Positions 17,174-25,593 of a stretch of 45,702 nt of DNA are shown here, in pieces; position 1 is the stretch's first letter; each line of letters opens with the position of its first letter. The DNA lies in assembly GCA_022843175.1 (NCBI GenBank), contig JALHOE010000044.1, positions 1 to 45,702 of the forward strand, written 5' to 3'. A program made the translations under genes and the position numbers. The notes below the pieces were generated by a model. That model ran no database searches, had not been told where the DNA came from, and saw only the letters and a program-made list of their open reading frames with translations. Source of the stretch: Deltaproteobacteria bacterium. Its GTDB lineage: Bacteria > Myxococcota_A > Polyangia > Polyangiales > JADJMO01.

Positions 17174-17653
17174 TCACAGGATCGGCGCGGAGGGACGCTC
17201 GGCGCGCCCCTCGGCCAGGGCGTCGATGAGCCAAGCGCGGTGACGGCGCTCGTCGGCCAGGTTGCGGACGAGGATCTCCTGCACCCTCGGGTCGACGCCG
17301 CCGTGCCGCACCGCGCGCTTGTACGCGGTGTTGGTGTCCTCCTCGTTGGTCCTCATCGCGAGGAGGATCGCGCGGTCTCCGAGGAGCGCGCCGAGCCTCA
17401 CCTTCCCCTCGGTGAGGACCCGCTTGATGTCGGGGCCGAGCACCGGCCTGCCGCCGAGCTCACGAATGACCGGGCCGAGCTCGGCGATGTGGCGGCGGTG
17501 GTCCGCGCAGAACGACTCCATTTGTTGTCGATAGCCAGGGTCCCTCAGCTTCTCGATCGCGGCTTCGTCCGCCTCGACGGCGTCGTAGTCGAGCTCGACC
17601 AGACTGCGGAGAAGGGCGACCGGACTGCTTTGCGTACCGACGAGTGTTGCCAT
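17174..17653 (-). CDS. Ferritin-like DUF2383-type four-helix protein
   Basis: A 159-residue helical protein resembling DUF2383/ferritin-like proteins. It has four amphipathic helices with metal-ligand-like residues: DYDAVEADEAAIE (helix 1), CADHRRHIAEL (helix 2), MRTNEEDTNTAY (helix 3) and LADERRHRAWL (helix 4). A di-iron or stress-related role is plausible but not shown. The start is ATG 17653, with a strong GGAGG 9 nt upstream (17663-17667). The longer frame to 17785 would run into the divergent gene and has no ribosome site. It is first in a minus-strand run with fmt, and divergent from the monooxygenase gene at 17722 across 68 bp. Confidence 0.75.
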   Translation of the reverse strand: MATLVGTQSSPVALLRSLVELDYDAVEADEAAIEKLRDPGYRQQMESFCADHRRHIAELGPVIRELGGRPVLGPDIKRVLTEGKVRLGALLGDRAILLAMRTNEEDTNTAYKRAVRHGGVDPRVQEILVRNLADERRHRAWLIDALAEGRAERPSAPIL

Positions 17654-17721
17654 GGGCTGTTTCCTCCGGTGCTCCTCCAGCGACATCCGTGCCGAGACCC
17701 CGGTGCTGCTGAGCGCATCCG

Positions 17722-18705
17722 ATGTCGCGCATGATCCCCTTCTCCGTCCTCGATCTCGCGCCGATCGGCGAGGGAAGCAGCGCACGCGCGGCGCTCGACA
17801 ACAGCCGAGACCTCGCCGGCCACGCGGAGCGTTGGGGATACCGCCGCTTCTGGCTCGCCGAGCACCACAACATGCGGGGGATCGCGAGCGCGGCCACCTC
17901 GCTCGCGATCGCGCACGTCGCCGCGGGTACGTCGACGATCCGCGTCGGCGCCGGCGGGATCATGCTCCCGAACCACGCCCCGCTGATCATCGCCGAGCAG
18001 TTCGGCACGCTCGCCGCGCTCCACCCGGGGCGCATCGACCTCGGCCTCGGTCGCGCGCCCGGCACCGACCCGCTCACCGCCCGCGCCCTCCGTCGCAACC
18101 TCGGCGGCGACTCGTTCCCCGAGGACGTCGTCGAGCTCATGGGCTACTTCGGCGAAGAGGGCGAGGAGCACCCGGTGCAAGCGGTGCCCGGCGTGGGGCT
18201 CGAGGTGGAGTTCTGGATCCTCGGCTCGAGCCTGTTCGGCGCGCAGCTCGCGGCCGCCCTCGGCCTTCCGTTCGCGTTCGCGTCGCACTTCGCGCCCGCG
18301 CAGCTGATGAACGCGCTCGAGGTCTACCGCGCGCGGTTCCGGCCCTCCGCCCGACTCGCGGCGCCGCGCGCGATGGTCGCGGCCAACGTCTTCGCCGCCG
18401 ACACCGCGCTCGAGGCGCGACGTCTGATGACGTCGCTCGAGCAAGCGTTCGTCAACCTCCGGCGCGGCACGCCGGGGCTGCTGCCCCCGCCGCGAGACGA
18501 CCTGCGGCTCGAGCCCGCCGAGCGCGCGATGCTCGATCAGGCGCTCTCGTGCTCGGTGATCGGCACCCGCGACGACGTCCGCGAGGGCCTCCGCGCGCTC
18601 GTGGCCCGCACCGGCGCCGACGAGTTGATCGTCACGGCGCAGGTGTTCGATCACCGAGCGCGGCTGCGCTCGTTCGAGCTCACGGCCGACGCGCTTCGCG
18701 CGTAA
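17722..18705 (+). CDS. LLM-class flavin-dependent oxidoreductase
   Basis: A 327-residue luciferase-like monooxygenase of the MsnO8/YhbW type, with a TIM barrel and FMN/F420-type flavin use. Family marks are [12 protein letters not shown] at the N-terminus, [10 protein letters not shown] (42-51), [14 protein letters not shown] and [11 protein letters not shown], a flavin phosphate-binding region. The substrate is unknown. An alternative ATG three codons in would give MIPFSV, the usual N-terminus of this group; neither has a good Shine-Dalgarno. The TAA stop directly abuts the stop of the convergent coiled-coil gene with no spacer. Confidence 0.9.
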   Translation: MSRMIPFSVLDLAPIGEGSSARAALDNSRDLAGHAERWGYRRFWLAEHHNMRGIASAATSLAIAHVAAGTSTIRVGAGGIMLPNHAPLIIAEQFGTLAALHPGRIDLGLGRAPGTDPLTARALRRNLGGDSFPEDVVELMGYFGEEGEEHPVQAVPGVGLEVEFWILGSSLFGAQLAAALGLPFAFASHFAPAQLMNALEVYRARFRPSARLAAPRAMVAANVFAADTALEARRLMTSLEQAFVNLRRGTPGLLPPPRDDLRLEPAERAMLDQALSCSVIGTRDDVREGLRALVARTGADELIVTAQVFDHRARLRSFELTADALRA

Positions 18706-21225
18706 CTACTCCGCGTCCGGTTCGCTCGCGCGGTCGACGCCGGTCATGGCCTCGGCGAGCGCCCGGCGCGCCGCGGCGAGGAGCTCGCGATCGCGGGCGA
18801 GCCGCTTTTGCGCCGCCTGGACGCGCTTGGACTCGGTGTCGAGCTCCTGCCGCGTCTTCTCGAGCTCCGCGGCGCGCTGGCTCAAGTCGGACTCGACGCT
18901 CGAGATGCGCGCGTCGCGCGCGGCCACGGTCTTCTCGAGCTCGGCGATCCGCGGGGCGGCGGCCGCGAGCTCGGCGCGCGCCTTGTCGCGCTGTCGGATC
19001 ATGTCCGCGAGCTGCAGATCGCTCATCTCTTCGAGGTTCTTCAGCTCGGCGTCGGCCGCTGCGCGCGCGTCGGCGAGCGCGGCCTCGGACGCCGCGTGGA
19101 GCCGCGCCTCGATGCCGGCGCGCTGCTTGTCGAGCTCGCGCTGGTGTCTTTCTTCCTGCTCGGCGACGGCGCGCGCGTGCCGGTCCTCGGCGGCCGCCAT
19201 CGCCGCCGCGAGCTCATTCTCGAGCTTGTGGCGAAGCTCCGCGTATTTGCGATCGAACTCCGCGCGGAGCTCGTTCTCCTGGGCGTCGAGCGCCTCGAGC
19301 TTCTGCTCCTCGGCGCGCTTGGCCATGGCCGCAGCGGCGTCTCGCTCGATCGCGACGCGCTGCTCGTCGAGCTCTCGCTTGTGCGCGGCGCCGAGCTCCT
19401 CGCGGAGGGCTTCGAGCGCGCGCCTCGTGCTCTCGCCTCCGTCGGCGCGGAGCTTGGCGCTGGCCTCGGCGAGCTCGCGCTGATGGCTCGCGCGCGCGAG
19501 GTCGAGCTCTTGCTTGGCGCGCGCCTGCTCGGCGTCGAGCTCTTGCCTGGCGCGCGCCTGCTCGGCGTCGAGCTCTTGCTTGGCGCGCGCCCTCTCGGCG
19601 TCGAGCTCCTGCTTCGTCGCGGAGACCGCGGCGGCGATCGCGGCGGCGCGCGCACCCTCGACGGCGCCGAGCTCCTCGCGCACCGCGGCGAGCTCGGCCC
19701 GCAGCTCGAAGAAGCTCTTGTCGGCCGCGGCGTTGAGCTCTGCGACCGCGCGCTCGTGCTCGGCGGCGAGCGTGCGGAGCTCCTCGACGCGCGCCCCGGC
19801 GAGCTCGTCGCGGAGCCGCTCGAGCGCCTCGGTCTGCAGCCGCTCGGCCTCGGCGGAGCGCGCGGCGAGCTCGTCGCGGTGCGCGACGGCGAGCGCCTCG
19901 AGCTTCTCCCCGTGCGAGATCGCGGCGAGGCGTGCGCGCTCCTTCTCGGCAGCGAGCTCCTCGCGCGCCTTCTCCTCGGCCTGCTTGGAGCGCTCGGCCC
20001 TCGCGACGAACGTCTCGGCCTTCTTGTTGGCGAGCTCTTTGTCCGCGCGCGCCGCGGCGAGCTGGGTCGCGAGCGCCTCGCCGCCGGCGAGCAGCTCGTC
20101 GCGCTCGCGCAGCTTGTCGAGGAGCTCGAGGTTCGCGCTGCGCAGCCCCTCGGCGCGCTCGCTCGCCTCGGCGACGCGCGCTTCGGTCGCCTGCAGCTGC
20201 TCGCGGAGCTGGAACAACTCGCGGTCGCGCGCGGTGAGCTGCTCGCGGAGCTCGATGTAGTCGCGCGAGGCCGATGGGCGCAGCGACGGAGTCATCGACG
20301 GGAAGACCGAAGACCGCGCGGGGCGCGCGGGGAACGAGGACTGGGAGGGGGGCTCGGTGGCGGTGGGTTGGGGTGCGGGTGCGGGTTCGGGCGCGGGTTC
20401 GGGGGCGGGTTCGGGTTCGGGGGCGGGTTCGGGTTCGGCCTCAACTGCGGGCACGGGCACGGGCACGGGCACGGGGGCGGCCTCGGCTGCAGGCTCGGGC
20501 TCGGGGGCGGGGGCGGGCTCGGGGGCGGGCTCGGGCTCGGGGGCGGGCTCGGGCTCGGGGGCGGGCTCGGGGATTTCTTCGCTGTCGACCGGTGCGCCGA
20601 GCTCCTCCTCGGTCGGCATCGCGATTTGCGGGAGGCGCGGCGGCGGCGGCACGTCGTCGATCGAGGCGGTTTCGGCGACCGCGGGCAGGCTCGACTTCTT
20701 CTTCGCGTGCTTGCTCGGCGCGCGCACGGGAACCGCGCTCTTCGCCTTCTTCGGCGGCGGGGGCGGCCGTCGCGGCTTCTGCTCCTCGACGACCTCGACC
20801 TCTTCGACCAGCGAGCCCTCGTCGTCGTTCGTCGAGGCCGGCTGCGACGAGTCCATCAGATAGTGGCCGACGCGCTGCAGGATCGCCGTCACCGACAGCG
20901 GCCGGAAGAGATACGCGTCGGCTCTCGTGTTCGTCTCGCGATGCCGCTCCGCCGCGGCCGTCGAGGCCTCGTCGCAGAGGATCACCACCGGCACGTTGGC
21001 CAGGTTCGGGTTCGCGCGGAGGTGGTCGCACAGCGTGAAGCCGTCGGTGTCGAGCAGCTCGGCGGAGGCGATCACGAGCTCGGGCTTCTCGGCGTTGGCC
21101 GCGATGAGGGCGGCGTGCATGTCGAGACACGACTGCGGCTCGCACCCGAGCCGCCGCAGGCTGCGTCCGAGCGCCCCGGCCTCTTGGCCGTCGGGATCGA
21201 CGATCAGCACCACCCTGTCCGACAT
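18706..21225 (-). CDS. Pseudo-receiver/coiled-coil protein, AglZ/FrzS-like architecture
   Basis: An 839-residue protein in three parts. Residues 1-125 form a receiver fold with the start [11 protein letters not shown], but the phosphoacceptor position is Ser54 ([11 protein letters not shown]) and the conserved Lys is Arg108 (LFRPLS), so it should not be phosphorylated. Residues about 205-305 are a Pro/Glu/Ala-rich disordered linker. Residues about 330-830 are an almost continuous Ala/Glu/Arg/Lys coiled coil. A pseudo-receiver plus long coiled coil is the layout of FrzS and AglZ, polarity and gliding-motility scaffolds of Myxococcus xanthus. Orthology is not shown. The coil includes four near-identical 11-residue hendecad repeats ([11 protein letters not shown] type). 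It is last in a tight minus-strand operon, starting 9 bp after the upstream stop. Confidence 0.8.
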   Translation of the reverse strand: MSDRVVLIVDPDGQEAGALGRSLRRLGCEPQSCLDMHAALIAANAEKPELVIASAELLDTDGFTLCDHLRANPNLANVPVVILCDEASTAAAERHRETNTRADAYLFRPLSVTAILQRVGHYLMDSSQPASTNDDEGSLVEEVEVVEEQKPRRPPPPPKKAKSAVPVRAPSKHAKKKSSLPAVAETASIDDVPPPPRLPQIAMPTEEELGAPVDSEEIPEPAPEPEPAPEPEPAPEPAPAPEPEPAAEAAPVPVPVPVPAVEAEPEPAPEPEPAPEPAPEPAPAPQPTATEPPSQSSFPARPARSSVFPSMTPSLRPSASRDYIELREQLTARDRELFQLREQLQATEARVAEASERAEGLRSANLELLDKLRERDELLAGGEALATQLAAARADKELANKKAETFVARAERSKQAEEKAREELAAEKERARLAAISHGEKLEALAVAHRDELAARSAEAERLQTEALERLRDELAGARVEELRTLAAEHERAVAELNAAADKSFFELRAELAAVREELGAVEGARAAAIAAAVSATKQELDAERARAKQELDAEQARARQELDAEQARAKQELDLARASHQRELAEASAKLRADGGESTRRALEALREELGAAHKRELDEQRVAIERDAAAAMAKRAEEQKLEALDAQENELRAEFDRKYAELRHKLENELAAAMAAAEDRHARAVAEQEERHQRELDKQRAGIEARLHAASEAALADARAAADAELKNLEEMSDLQLADMIRQRDKARAELAAAAPRIAELEKTVAARDARISSVESDLSQRAAELEKTRQELDTESKRVQAAQKRLARDRELLAAARRALAEAMTGVDRASEPDAE
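19500..19618 (-). repeat. 33-bp tandem repeat encoding hendecad coiled coil
   Basis: About 3.5 copies of a 33 bp unit within the coiled-coil gene. They encode [33 protein letters not shown] and KQELDLARA. The nucleotide copies differ at only a few positions, which points to recent duplication or gene-conversion homogenisation. Eleven-residue periodicity favours a weakly right-handed coil segment. Confidence 0.75.
20350..20580 (-). repeat. Low-complexity Pro-Glu-Ala/Pro-Val coding repeat
   Basis: A simple-sequence region within the same gene. On the plus strand it reads as runs of GGGTTCGGG, GGGCTCGGG and GGCACG units. It encodes alternating [10 protein letters not shown] segments and a PVPVPVPVP core, giving an extended linker between the pseudo-receiver and the coiled coil. 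Such tracts vary in length between strains by slippage. Confidence 0.75.
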
Positions 21226-21234
21226 GACACCCCC

Positions 21235-22017
21235 CTACGGTTCGCGCGATCGCGGCTCGCCGTCGGGTAGCGTCGCACAGAATGCGTCCGCAGCCTGCTT
21301 TACTCGCGAGACGTCGCGCCCGTCGAACGTGAGCTTGGTGCGATAGGGCGCGCCGATCCAGGCCGGGTAGCTCCCGACGTCGATGTCGGGGAACTCGGCG
21401 ACGACCGCGTCGAGCAGCGGCTTGAGGTGCCCCTCGTCCATGTCCGTGAAGACCGCGTGCGAGACGAAGGCTCTGGCGCCGAGCTTCCGGAGCCGCGCGC
21501 GCACCGCCGAGAGCTTCATCTGGAAGACCTGCGGGATCCCCGGCAGCACGAACACGTTGCGCACCAGGATCGCCGGCCACGGGAGCTTGCGGCCCCCGAT
21601 CTCGACGAGGTCGGGGTTGTGGTCCATCTCGCTGACGAACTCGGTGCCCTCCGGCACGTCTGCCATGCGGAGATGGCCCTCGGTGCACTTCTCGCCGTAG
21701 AAGCCGCGGAGCAGCGAGGCGAGCTCCTCGCGCCGCTCGATCTTCACACCGAACGCGCGCGCGACCGAGGCGAGCGTGACGTCGTCGTGGGTGGGCCCGA
21801 CACCGCCGGAGGTGAAGAGCCAGTCGTGACGCGTGGAGAGCTTCTGCACCTCGTCGGCGATCGTCTCGACGTCGTCGAGCACCATCACCACCCGCTGCAG
21901 CCGCACGCCGAGCGCGCGCAGATCGCGCGCCAGCACGACCAGGTTGGCCTCTTGGATCTTCCCCGAGAGGAGCTCGTTGCCGATGAGCAGCATCGCCGCG
22001 GTGGGCGCGTCAGCCAT
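21235..22017 (-). CDS. Molybdopterin-binding (CinA N-terminal/MoaB-like) domain protein
   Basis: A 260-residue protein with the MoCF_biosynth/CinA N-terminal domain: AMLLIGNELLSGKIQEANL at the start and the nucleotide-binding FTSGGVGPTHDDVTLASVARAF (split at 69-90). VFVLPGIPQVFQMK is the usual CinA-type follow-up. It lacks the C-terminal amidohydrolase domain of full CinA (nicotinamide nucleotide amidase). It is like stand-alone competence/damage-inducible proteins, or the MPTb half of FAD synthases. The activity is not clear. It starts 14 bp downstream of the patatin-like gene and ends 9 bp before the coiled-coil gene, inside a four-gene operon. Confidence 0.85.
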   Translation of the reverse strand: MADAPTAAMLLIGNELLSGKIQEANLVVLARDLRALGVRLQRVVMVLDDVETIADEVQKLSTRHDWLFTSGGVGPTHDDVTLASVARAFGVKIERREELASLLRGFYGEKCTEGHLRMADVPEGTEFVSEMDHNPDLVEIGGRKLPWPAILVRNVFVLPGIPQVFQMKLSAVRARLRKLGARAFVSHAVFTDMDEGHLKPLLDAVVAEFPDIDVGSYPAWIGAPYRTKLTFDGRDVSRVKQAADAFCATLPDGEPRSREP

Positions 22018-22031
22018 CGAGGGATGGTAAC

Positions 22032-23129
22032 TCAGACCACCGACCTGCGATCGTCCCGCGGCGGCGGCGAGGTGGCCCCGTTCTTGATTTGCTCGCGCAC
22101 CGATCGGAAGGCGTCCTCGACGATGGTGCGACGGGCCGAGTATTTCATGGGGGAATCCATGAAGCGCACCGCGTCGACGGCGGTGGGCTCGATCACCAGC
22201 ACCTCGACCTCGGGGTGCCGCGCCGAGAGCAGCGAGATCTCGGCCTGGAGGCGGGCCTGCTCGCCGATGCGCATCGCCTGGTTGAACACCCAGAGCAACC
22301 CCTTGTCGCGCACGCCCGCACCCGCGCCGTGCCCGGTGGGCACCTTCGTGCCGCCGCGCGCCGAGACCGGGACGAGCGGGTTGATCACGAGCAGCGTCTC
22401 CGCGCGCATCGCGGTGATGGCCAGATCGAGCGCGCTCGCGTTGCCGGTGGAGCCCGCGAAGAACATGCGGTCGCCGATGCGGACCGGCGCGAAGAACAGC
22501 GGCAGCGACATCGACGCGCAGATCGCGCGCGCGATGCGGGTGTGCTCGTGCCCGGGGGCGCCGAAGGGGACGATCTCGCCGGTGTCGAGGTCGTGCGCGG
22601 GGACGATGAGCGGACGCTTGAGATCGCGGAACAGCGAGCCGATGCCCCGCCGCTCGAGATAGCCGTCGATGAAGTGCTCGAACGGCTCGAGCGAGAAGAG
22701 GCCCGCGGGCAGCACGTCGTACAGGCGATCGAGCTCCTTCCAGGGATCGGTCGCCGTCTCGACGGGCGCCTTGCGCGCGCTCGCCACGGCGTTGCGGATC
22801 GCACCGAAGAGCGCGACCGCGGCGCGACGCCACTCGCCGACGTCGAACCCGAGGAGGTGCCGTCGCTCGAGCGCGAAGAAGGTGTCGGCCGGGTCGAGGA
22901 GCGCGCGATAGAGGCGCTGGGTCTCGAGGCCGCCCGCGAGGGAGGCCGCGAGCACCGCGCCGCTGCCGACCGCGAGGTAGCCGTCGAGCGCGTTGGCGCG
23001 AAAGCCCTCGATGCCCTCTTCGAGCGCGGCGAGCGCGCCGAGCTGGTAGAGGCCGCCGGTGATCCCGCCGCCCGGGAAATACGCCACCGTGCGGCGGCCC
23101 TCGCGGAGGACTTCGCGCGCGTTCTTCAT
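22032..23129 (-). CDS. Patatin-like phospholipase fold, catalytic motifs degenerate
   Basis: A 365-residue patatin-like protein. The oxyanion-hole segment AYFPGGGITGG (16-26) is recognisable and the nucleophile region is YLAVGSGAVLAA. Ser56 aligns with the catalytic Ser, but the GXSXG elbow reads V-G-S-G-A. The DG(G/A) motif that should supply the catalytic Asp reads MFFAGSTGNAS, with Ala225 in place of Asp. On this reading the Ser-Asp dyad is broken and normal phospholipase activity is doubtful. C-terminal LLVINPLVPV and EVLVIEPTA fit the patatin core strands. The start is ATG 23129, overlapping the CPBP gene's stop (ATGA). A pseudoenzyme with a lipid-binding role is possible. Confidence 0.82.
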   Translation of the reverse strand: MKNAREVLREGRRTVAYFPGGGITGGLYQLGALAALEEGIEGFRANALDGYLAVGSGAVLAASLAGGLETQRLYRALLDPADTFFALERRHLLGFDVGEWRRAAVALFGAIRNAVASARKAPVETATDPWKELDRLYDVLPAGLFSLEPFEHFIDGYLERRGIGSLFRDLKRPLIVPAHDLDTGEIVPFGAPGHEHTRIARAICASMSLPLFFAPVRIGDRMFFAGSTGNASALDLAITAMRAETLLVINPLVPVSARGGTKVPTGHGAGAGVRDKGLLWVFNQAMRIGEQARLQAEISLLSARHPEVEVLVIEPTAVDAVRFMDSPMKYSARRTIVEDAFRSVREQIKNGATSPPPRDDRRSVV

Positions 23130-23977
23130 TGCTCTTCTCCCTCGGGCGCGGCGACCGGCTCGCCCTCGCTCACGCGCGAGAGCAGCCACGCCGAGAACAC
23201 CACCCCGAGCGCTGCGGCGACGAGCACGCGCGACGAGAGGCGCTGCCCGGTCAGACCCGTGACGAGCGGGTCGATCGTTCCGTGGGTGCGGAGCGTGTAG
23301 GCCAGCTCGGCGGCGCGATAGCCGAGGTGTGCGCCGATCGCCGCGAGCACCGAGCCGGTGGCGAGTCGCGCGTGCGCGAGGATGAGGCCCATCGCGAAGT
23401 AGAGCGGCAGGTAGTGAAGGTCGTTGGCGGAGGACACCAGCGCGAACACCAGCGACGTGGTCGCGGCGGCGGCGATGCGGCCGCGCTCGCGCGCGATGCC
23501 GGTGGTGAACGCGCCACGAAACAGGAGCTCGTCGGCGATCGGCGCCACGAGCAGGAGGGCCGCGACGCCCGCGACGCGCTCGTTGCGCCCGACGCTGGAG
23601 AGGATCTTGGTGTACTCGGCGGCCTGCTCGGCGGTGACGAAGCGACGGGTGATCACGTCCTCGAGCGCGCCGAGCGGGAACGACGCGCACGCGCCCATCA
23701 CGGCGGCGAGGAACGCCGACACGACGCCGAGCGGACGCGCGCCGACCACCTCGCGCAGCTCGGCCTCGGGCGCGTGGACCCGCGCGATGAAGAACAGAGC
23801 GACGAGACCGGCGGCCGTATAGAGCAGCGCGGCCGTGACGCCGTCGTGCTCCGAGCCCGGCCGTACGCCGGCGAGGACGCTGCCGAGCAGCACGAATACG
23901 AGGAGAAAGAGCGCCGACCAGCCGGCCGCGGCCATCGGCCCGAGGGGCCGCGCGAACGGAGGTTGGTCGTCACCCAT
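23126..23977 (-). CDS. CPBP-family intramembrane protease-like protein
   Basis: A 283-residue polytopic membrane protein (about 7-8 hydrophobic segments) of the CPBP/Abi family. That family includes Rce1-like prenyl proteases and bacteriocin-immunity proteins. Motif 1 is ADELLFRG (Asp149, Glu150, Arg154), a DE version of EExxxR. Motif 2, normally FxxxH, appears as FALVS (178-182), with Ser in place of His. His217 in IGAHLGYR fits the third motif. Proteolytic activity is thus uncertain. It is first in a minus-strand operon; its stop overlaps the patatin-like start by ATGA. It is divergent from the START-like gene across about 90 bp. Confidence 0.8.
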   Translation of the reverse strand: MGDDQPPFARPLGPMAAAGWSALFLLVFVLLGSVLAGVRPGSEHDGVTAALLYTAAGLVALFFIARVHAPEAELREVVGARPLGVVSAFLAAVMGACASFPLGALEDVITRRFVTAEQAAEYTKILSSVGRNERVAGVAALLLVAPIADELLFRGAFTTGIARERGRIAAAATTSLVFALVSSANDLHYLPLYFAMGLILAHARLATGSVLAAIGAHLGYRAAELAYTLRTHGTIDPLVTGLTGQRLSSRVLVAAALGVVFSAWLLSRVSEGEPVAAPEGEEQ

Positions 23978-24066
23978 CCCTGGTCTTTGGCACGACCTCG
24001 GCCATGACGAAAGGCTCCGCGGAGGGGCTTGCCACTCGGCAGCAGGGGACCAGGCTTGTTCCGGTC

Positions 24067-24705
24067 ATGAAGCTGCCGAAGATCGTCACCCTCGCGCTCC
24101 TCACGGGTCCCCTCGCGGTCGCGCCCCTGGCCACCGCGCAGAGCACCTACGCCCCGCCCGTCGCGGACGCGCAGGCCATGGAGCTGTTCAAGCTCGGCAA
24201 CGAACGTCGCACCTTCACCAAGTCGCTCGGCAGCAAGTACGAGACGGGGCGCGCCGAGATCTTCATCCACGCGCCGGTGTCCACCGTAAAGGCGGCCGTC
24301 ACCGACTACGCGAACTACGCCAAGGTCATCCCGAAGTTTCAGAAGGCGAAGGTGCTCAAGAAGAGCGCTGCGGCGACCGACGTCTACTTGCTCATCCCGA
24401 TCCTCAAGGGCGCTGCCAGCATGTGGAGCGTGCAGCACTTCGAGGCGCCGGTGACGAACGGCAAGCTCGAGACGGTCCTCGGCAAGTCGCTGCAGGGCAA
24501 CGTCGACGCGCTCAACACCAAGTGGACCTACCGCGCGGTCGACGCCACGCACACCGTGTTGTCCGCGGAGATCTACGTCGAGCCGAAGCTGCCGGTGCCC
24601 TCGGGCACGATCTCGCGAGAGGCGCAGCGCGCCGCGGCCGAGGCGGTCATCTCGGTGCGGGCGCACGCCGAGAACGCGTCGAAGAAGGTCGCCGGCGTAC
24701 CGTAA
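24067..24705 (+). CDS. Exported START/SRPBCC-fold protein
   Basis: A 212-residue protein with a clear signal peptide (MKLPKIVTLALLTGPLAVAP, cleavage near ATA-QS). The mature domain resembles START/polyketide-cyclase (SRPBCC) lipid-binding folds: AEIFIHAPVSTVKAAVTDYAN, YAKVIPKF, and a C-terminal long helix AAAEAVISVRAHAENA. It probably binds a hydrophobic ligand in the periplasm. The start is chosen at ATG 24067 because it gives a proper signal peptide; an upstream ATG at 24004 adds 21 residues with no hydrophobic start. The ligand is unknown. SspB follows after an 80 bp gap. Confidence 0.75.
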   Translation: MKLPKIVTLALLTGPLAVAPLATAQSTYAPPVADAQAMELFKLGNERRTFTKSLGSKYETGRAEIFIHAPVSTVKAAVTDYANYAKVIPKFQKAKVLKKSAAATDVYLLIPILKGAASMWSVQHFEAPVTNGKLETVLGKSLQGNVDALNTKWTYRAVDATHTVLSAEIYVEPKLPVPSGTISREAQRAAAEAVISVRAHAENASKKVAGVP

Positions 24706-24785
24706 CGCGGTGTGGACGACGCCCCGCGGTTCTGCACGCAGGGCCAGTATGGCCACCGCCGGACGGTCGCGCTAAGAAGGGTCCT

Positions 24786-25493
24786 GTGACGACGAAGCCG
24801 CCGCCGAAGCGTGACGTGATGCTCACCCTGCTGGAGCAGGCGGAGAGCGTCTTCGTCAACTTCGACCCCCGCCGCGACGGGGTCGTGGTGCCGGCACACC
24901 TCAAACGGCAGCCGCGCGTCGTCCTCCAATACGGCCTCAACATGCGCATCCCGATCCCCGATCTCGACATCGGCGAGGATGGCATCGGCGCCACGCTGTC
25001 GTTCGACCGCCTGCCCACGTGGACGTTCGTCCCCTGGTCCGCGGTGTTCGCGATCATCAGCCAGGACCAGCGCGGCATGCTGTGGGAGGCCGATCTCCCG
25101 CGCGAGATCGAGGCCGAGCACAAGAAGGCCACCTCGCCCGGCGAGGGAAAGAAGTCTGCGCAGCCCCCTCCGACCGCGACCGCCAGCCCGGCGGAGCGAC
25201 CGGCCAGCCAGAAGAGCGGCCGCAAGAGCAGCGGCGGCAAGCGCCCTGCCCTGCGCGCGGTCGACGGCGGCGGCGAGACCAAGCAGCCCGAGTCGAGGCC
25301 GCAGCAGGAGCTGCGCGCTGCGAGCGACCCGCCTGCGCGAGCGCCCGTGCGGGCCCCCGCGAACGAGCGCGCGAGCGAACCGGTCGACGAGAGCCCGCGC
25401 CCGGCGCGCGAGAGCGATGAGATCGTCGAGCTCCCCGAGCCGGAGCCCAAGAAGAAGCGGGAGATCCCGCCGTACCTGCGCGTCGTGAAGTAG
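24786..25493 (+). CDS. sspB: ClpXP adaptor SspB with extended two-motif tail
   Basis: A 235-residue stringent-starvation-type adaptor that delivers ssrA-tagged and other substrates to ClpXP. The core (about 12-110) has VPAHLKRQPRVVLQYG, IGATLSFDRLP, TFVPWSAVFAII and RGMLWEADLP, all typical of SspB. Residues about 115-228 are a disordered Pro/Ala/Ser/Lys-rich tail, much longer than in E. coli. The C-terminus YLRVVK matches the E. coli SspB XB motif (LRVVK) that docks on the ClpX N-domain. An internal GGKRPALRAVD (150-160) is strikingly like the E. coli tail end GGRPALRVVK. The start is GTG 24786, after AAGAAGGG. It converges on coaD, with a 24 bp inverted repeat between them. Confidence 0.9.
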   Translation: MTTKPPPKRDVMLTLLEQAESVFVNFDPRRDGVVVPAHLKRQPRVVLQYGLNMRIPIPDLDIGEDGIGATLSFDRLPTWTFVPWSAVFAIISQDQRGMLWEADLPREIEAEHKKATSPGEGKKSAQPPPTATASPAERPASQKSGRKSSGGKRPALRAVDGGGETKQPESRPQQELRAASDPPARAPVRAPANERASEPVDESPRPARESDEIVELPEPEPKKKREIPPYLRVVK

Positions 25494-25510
25494 GCGGGCG
25501 CTCACGGGTC

Positions 25511-25575
25511 AGGCGCTCGCTGACGCGCGCGCCTATCTGCAGCGCCCCCGCAGGCGCGCGCGTCAGCGAGCGCCT
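25511..25575. terminator. 24-bp perfect inverted repeat, likely bidirectional terminator
   Basis: The left arm at 25511-25534 and the right arm at 25552-25575 are perfect reverse complements over 24 bp (AGGCGCTCGC... / ...GCGAGCGCCT). They are separated by a 17 nt loop. The repeat lies in the 100 bp gap between the convergent sspB and coaD genes. The stem is extremely GC-rich without a U tract. It could be a shared terminator, or a small mobile or dispersed palindromic element; sequence to its right (GCGCAGGCGCAACGCGC) is also GC-repeat-like. Confidence 0.7.
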
Positions 25576-25593
25576 ACGCGCAGGCGCAACGCG

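Noticed and set aside
18808-21270. 820-residue plus-strand frame
   Set aside because: It is the antisense shadow of the coiled-coil gene, a Leu/Gly/Arg-rich mirror of the repeats.
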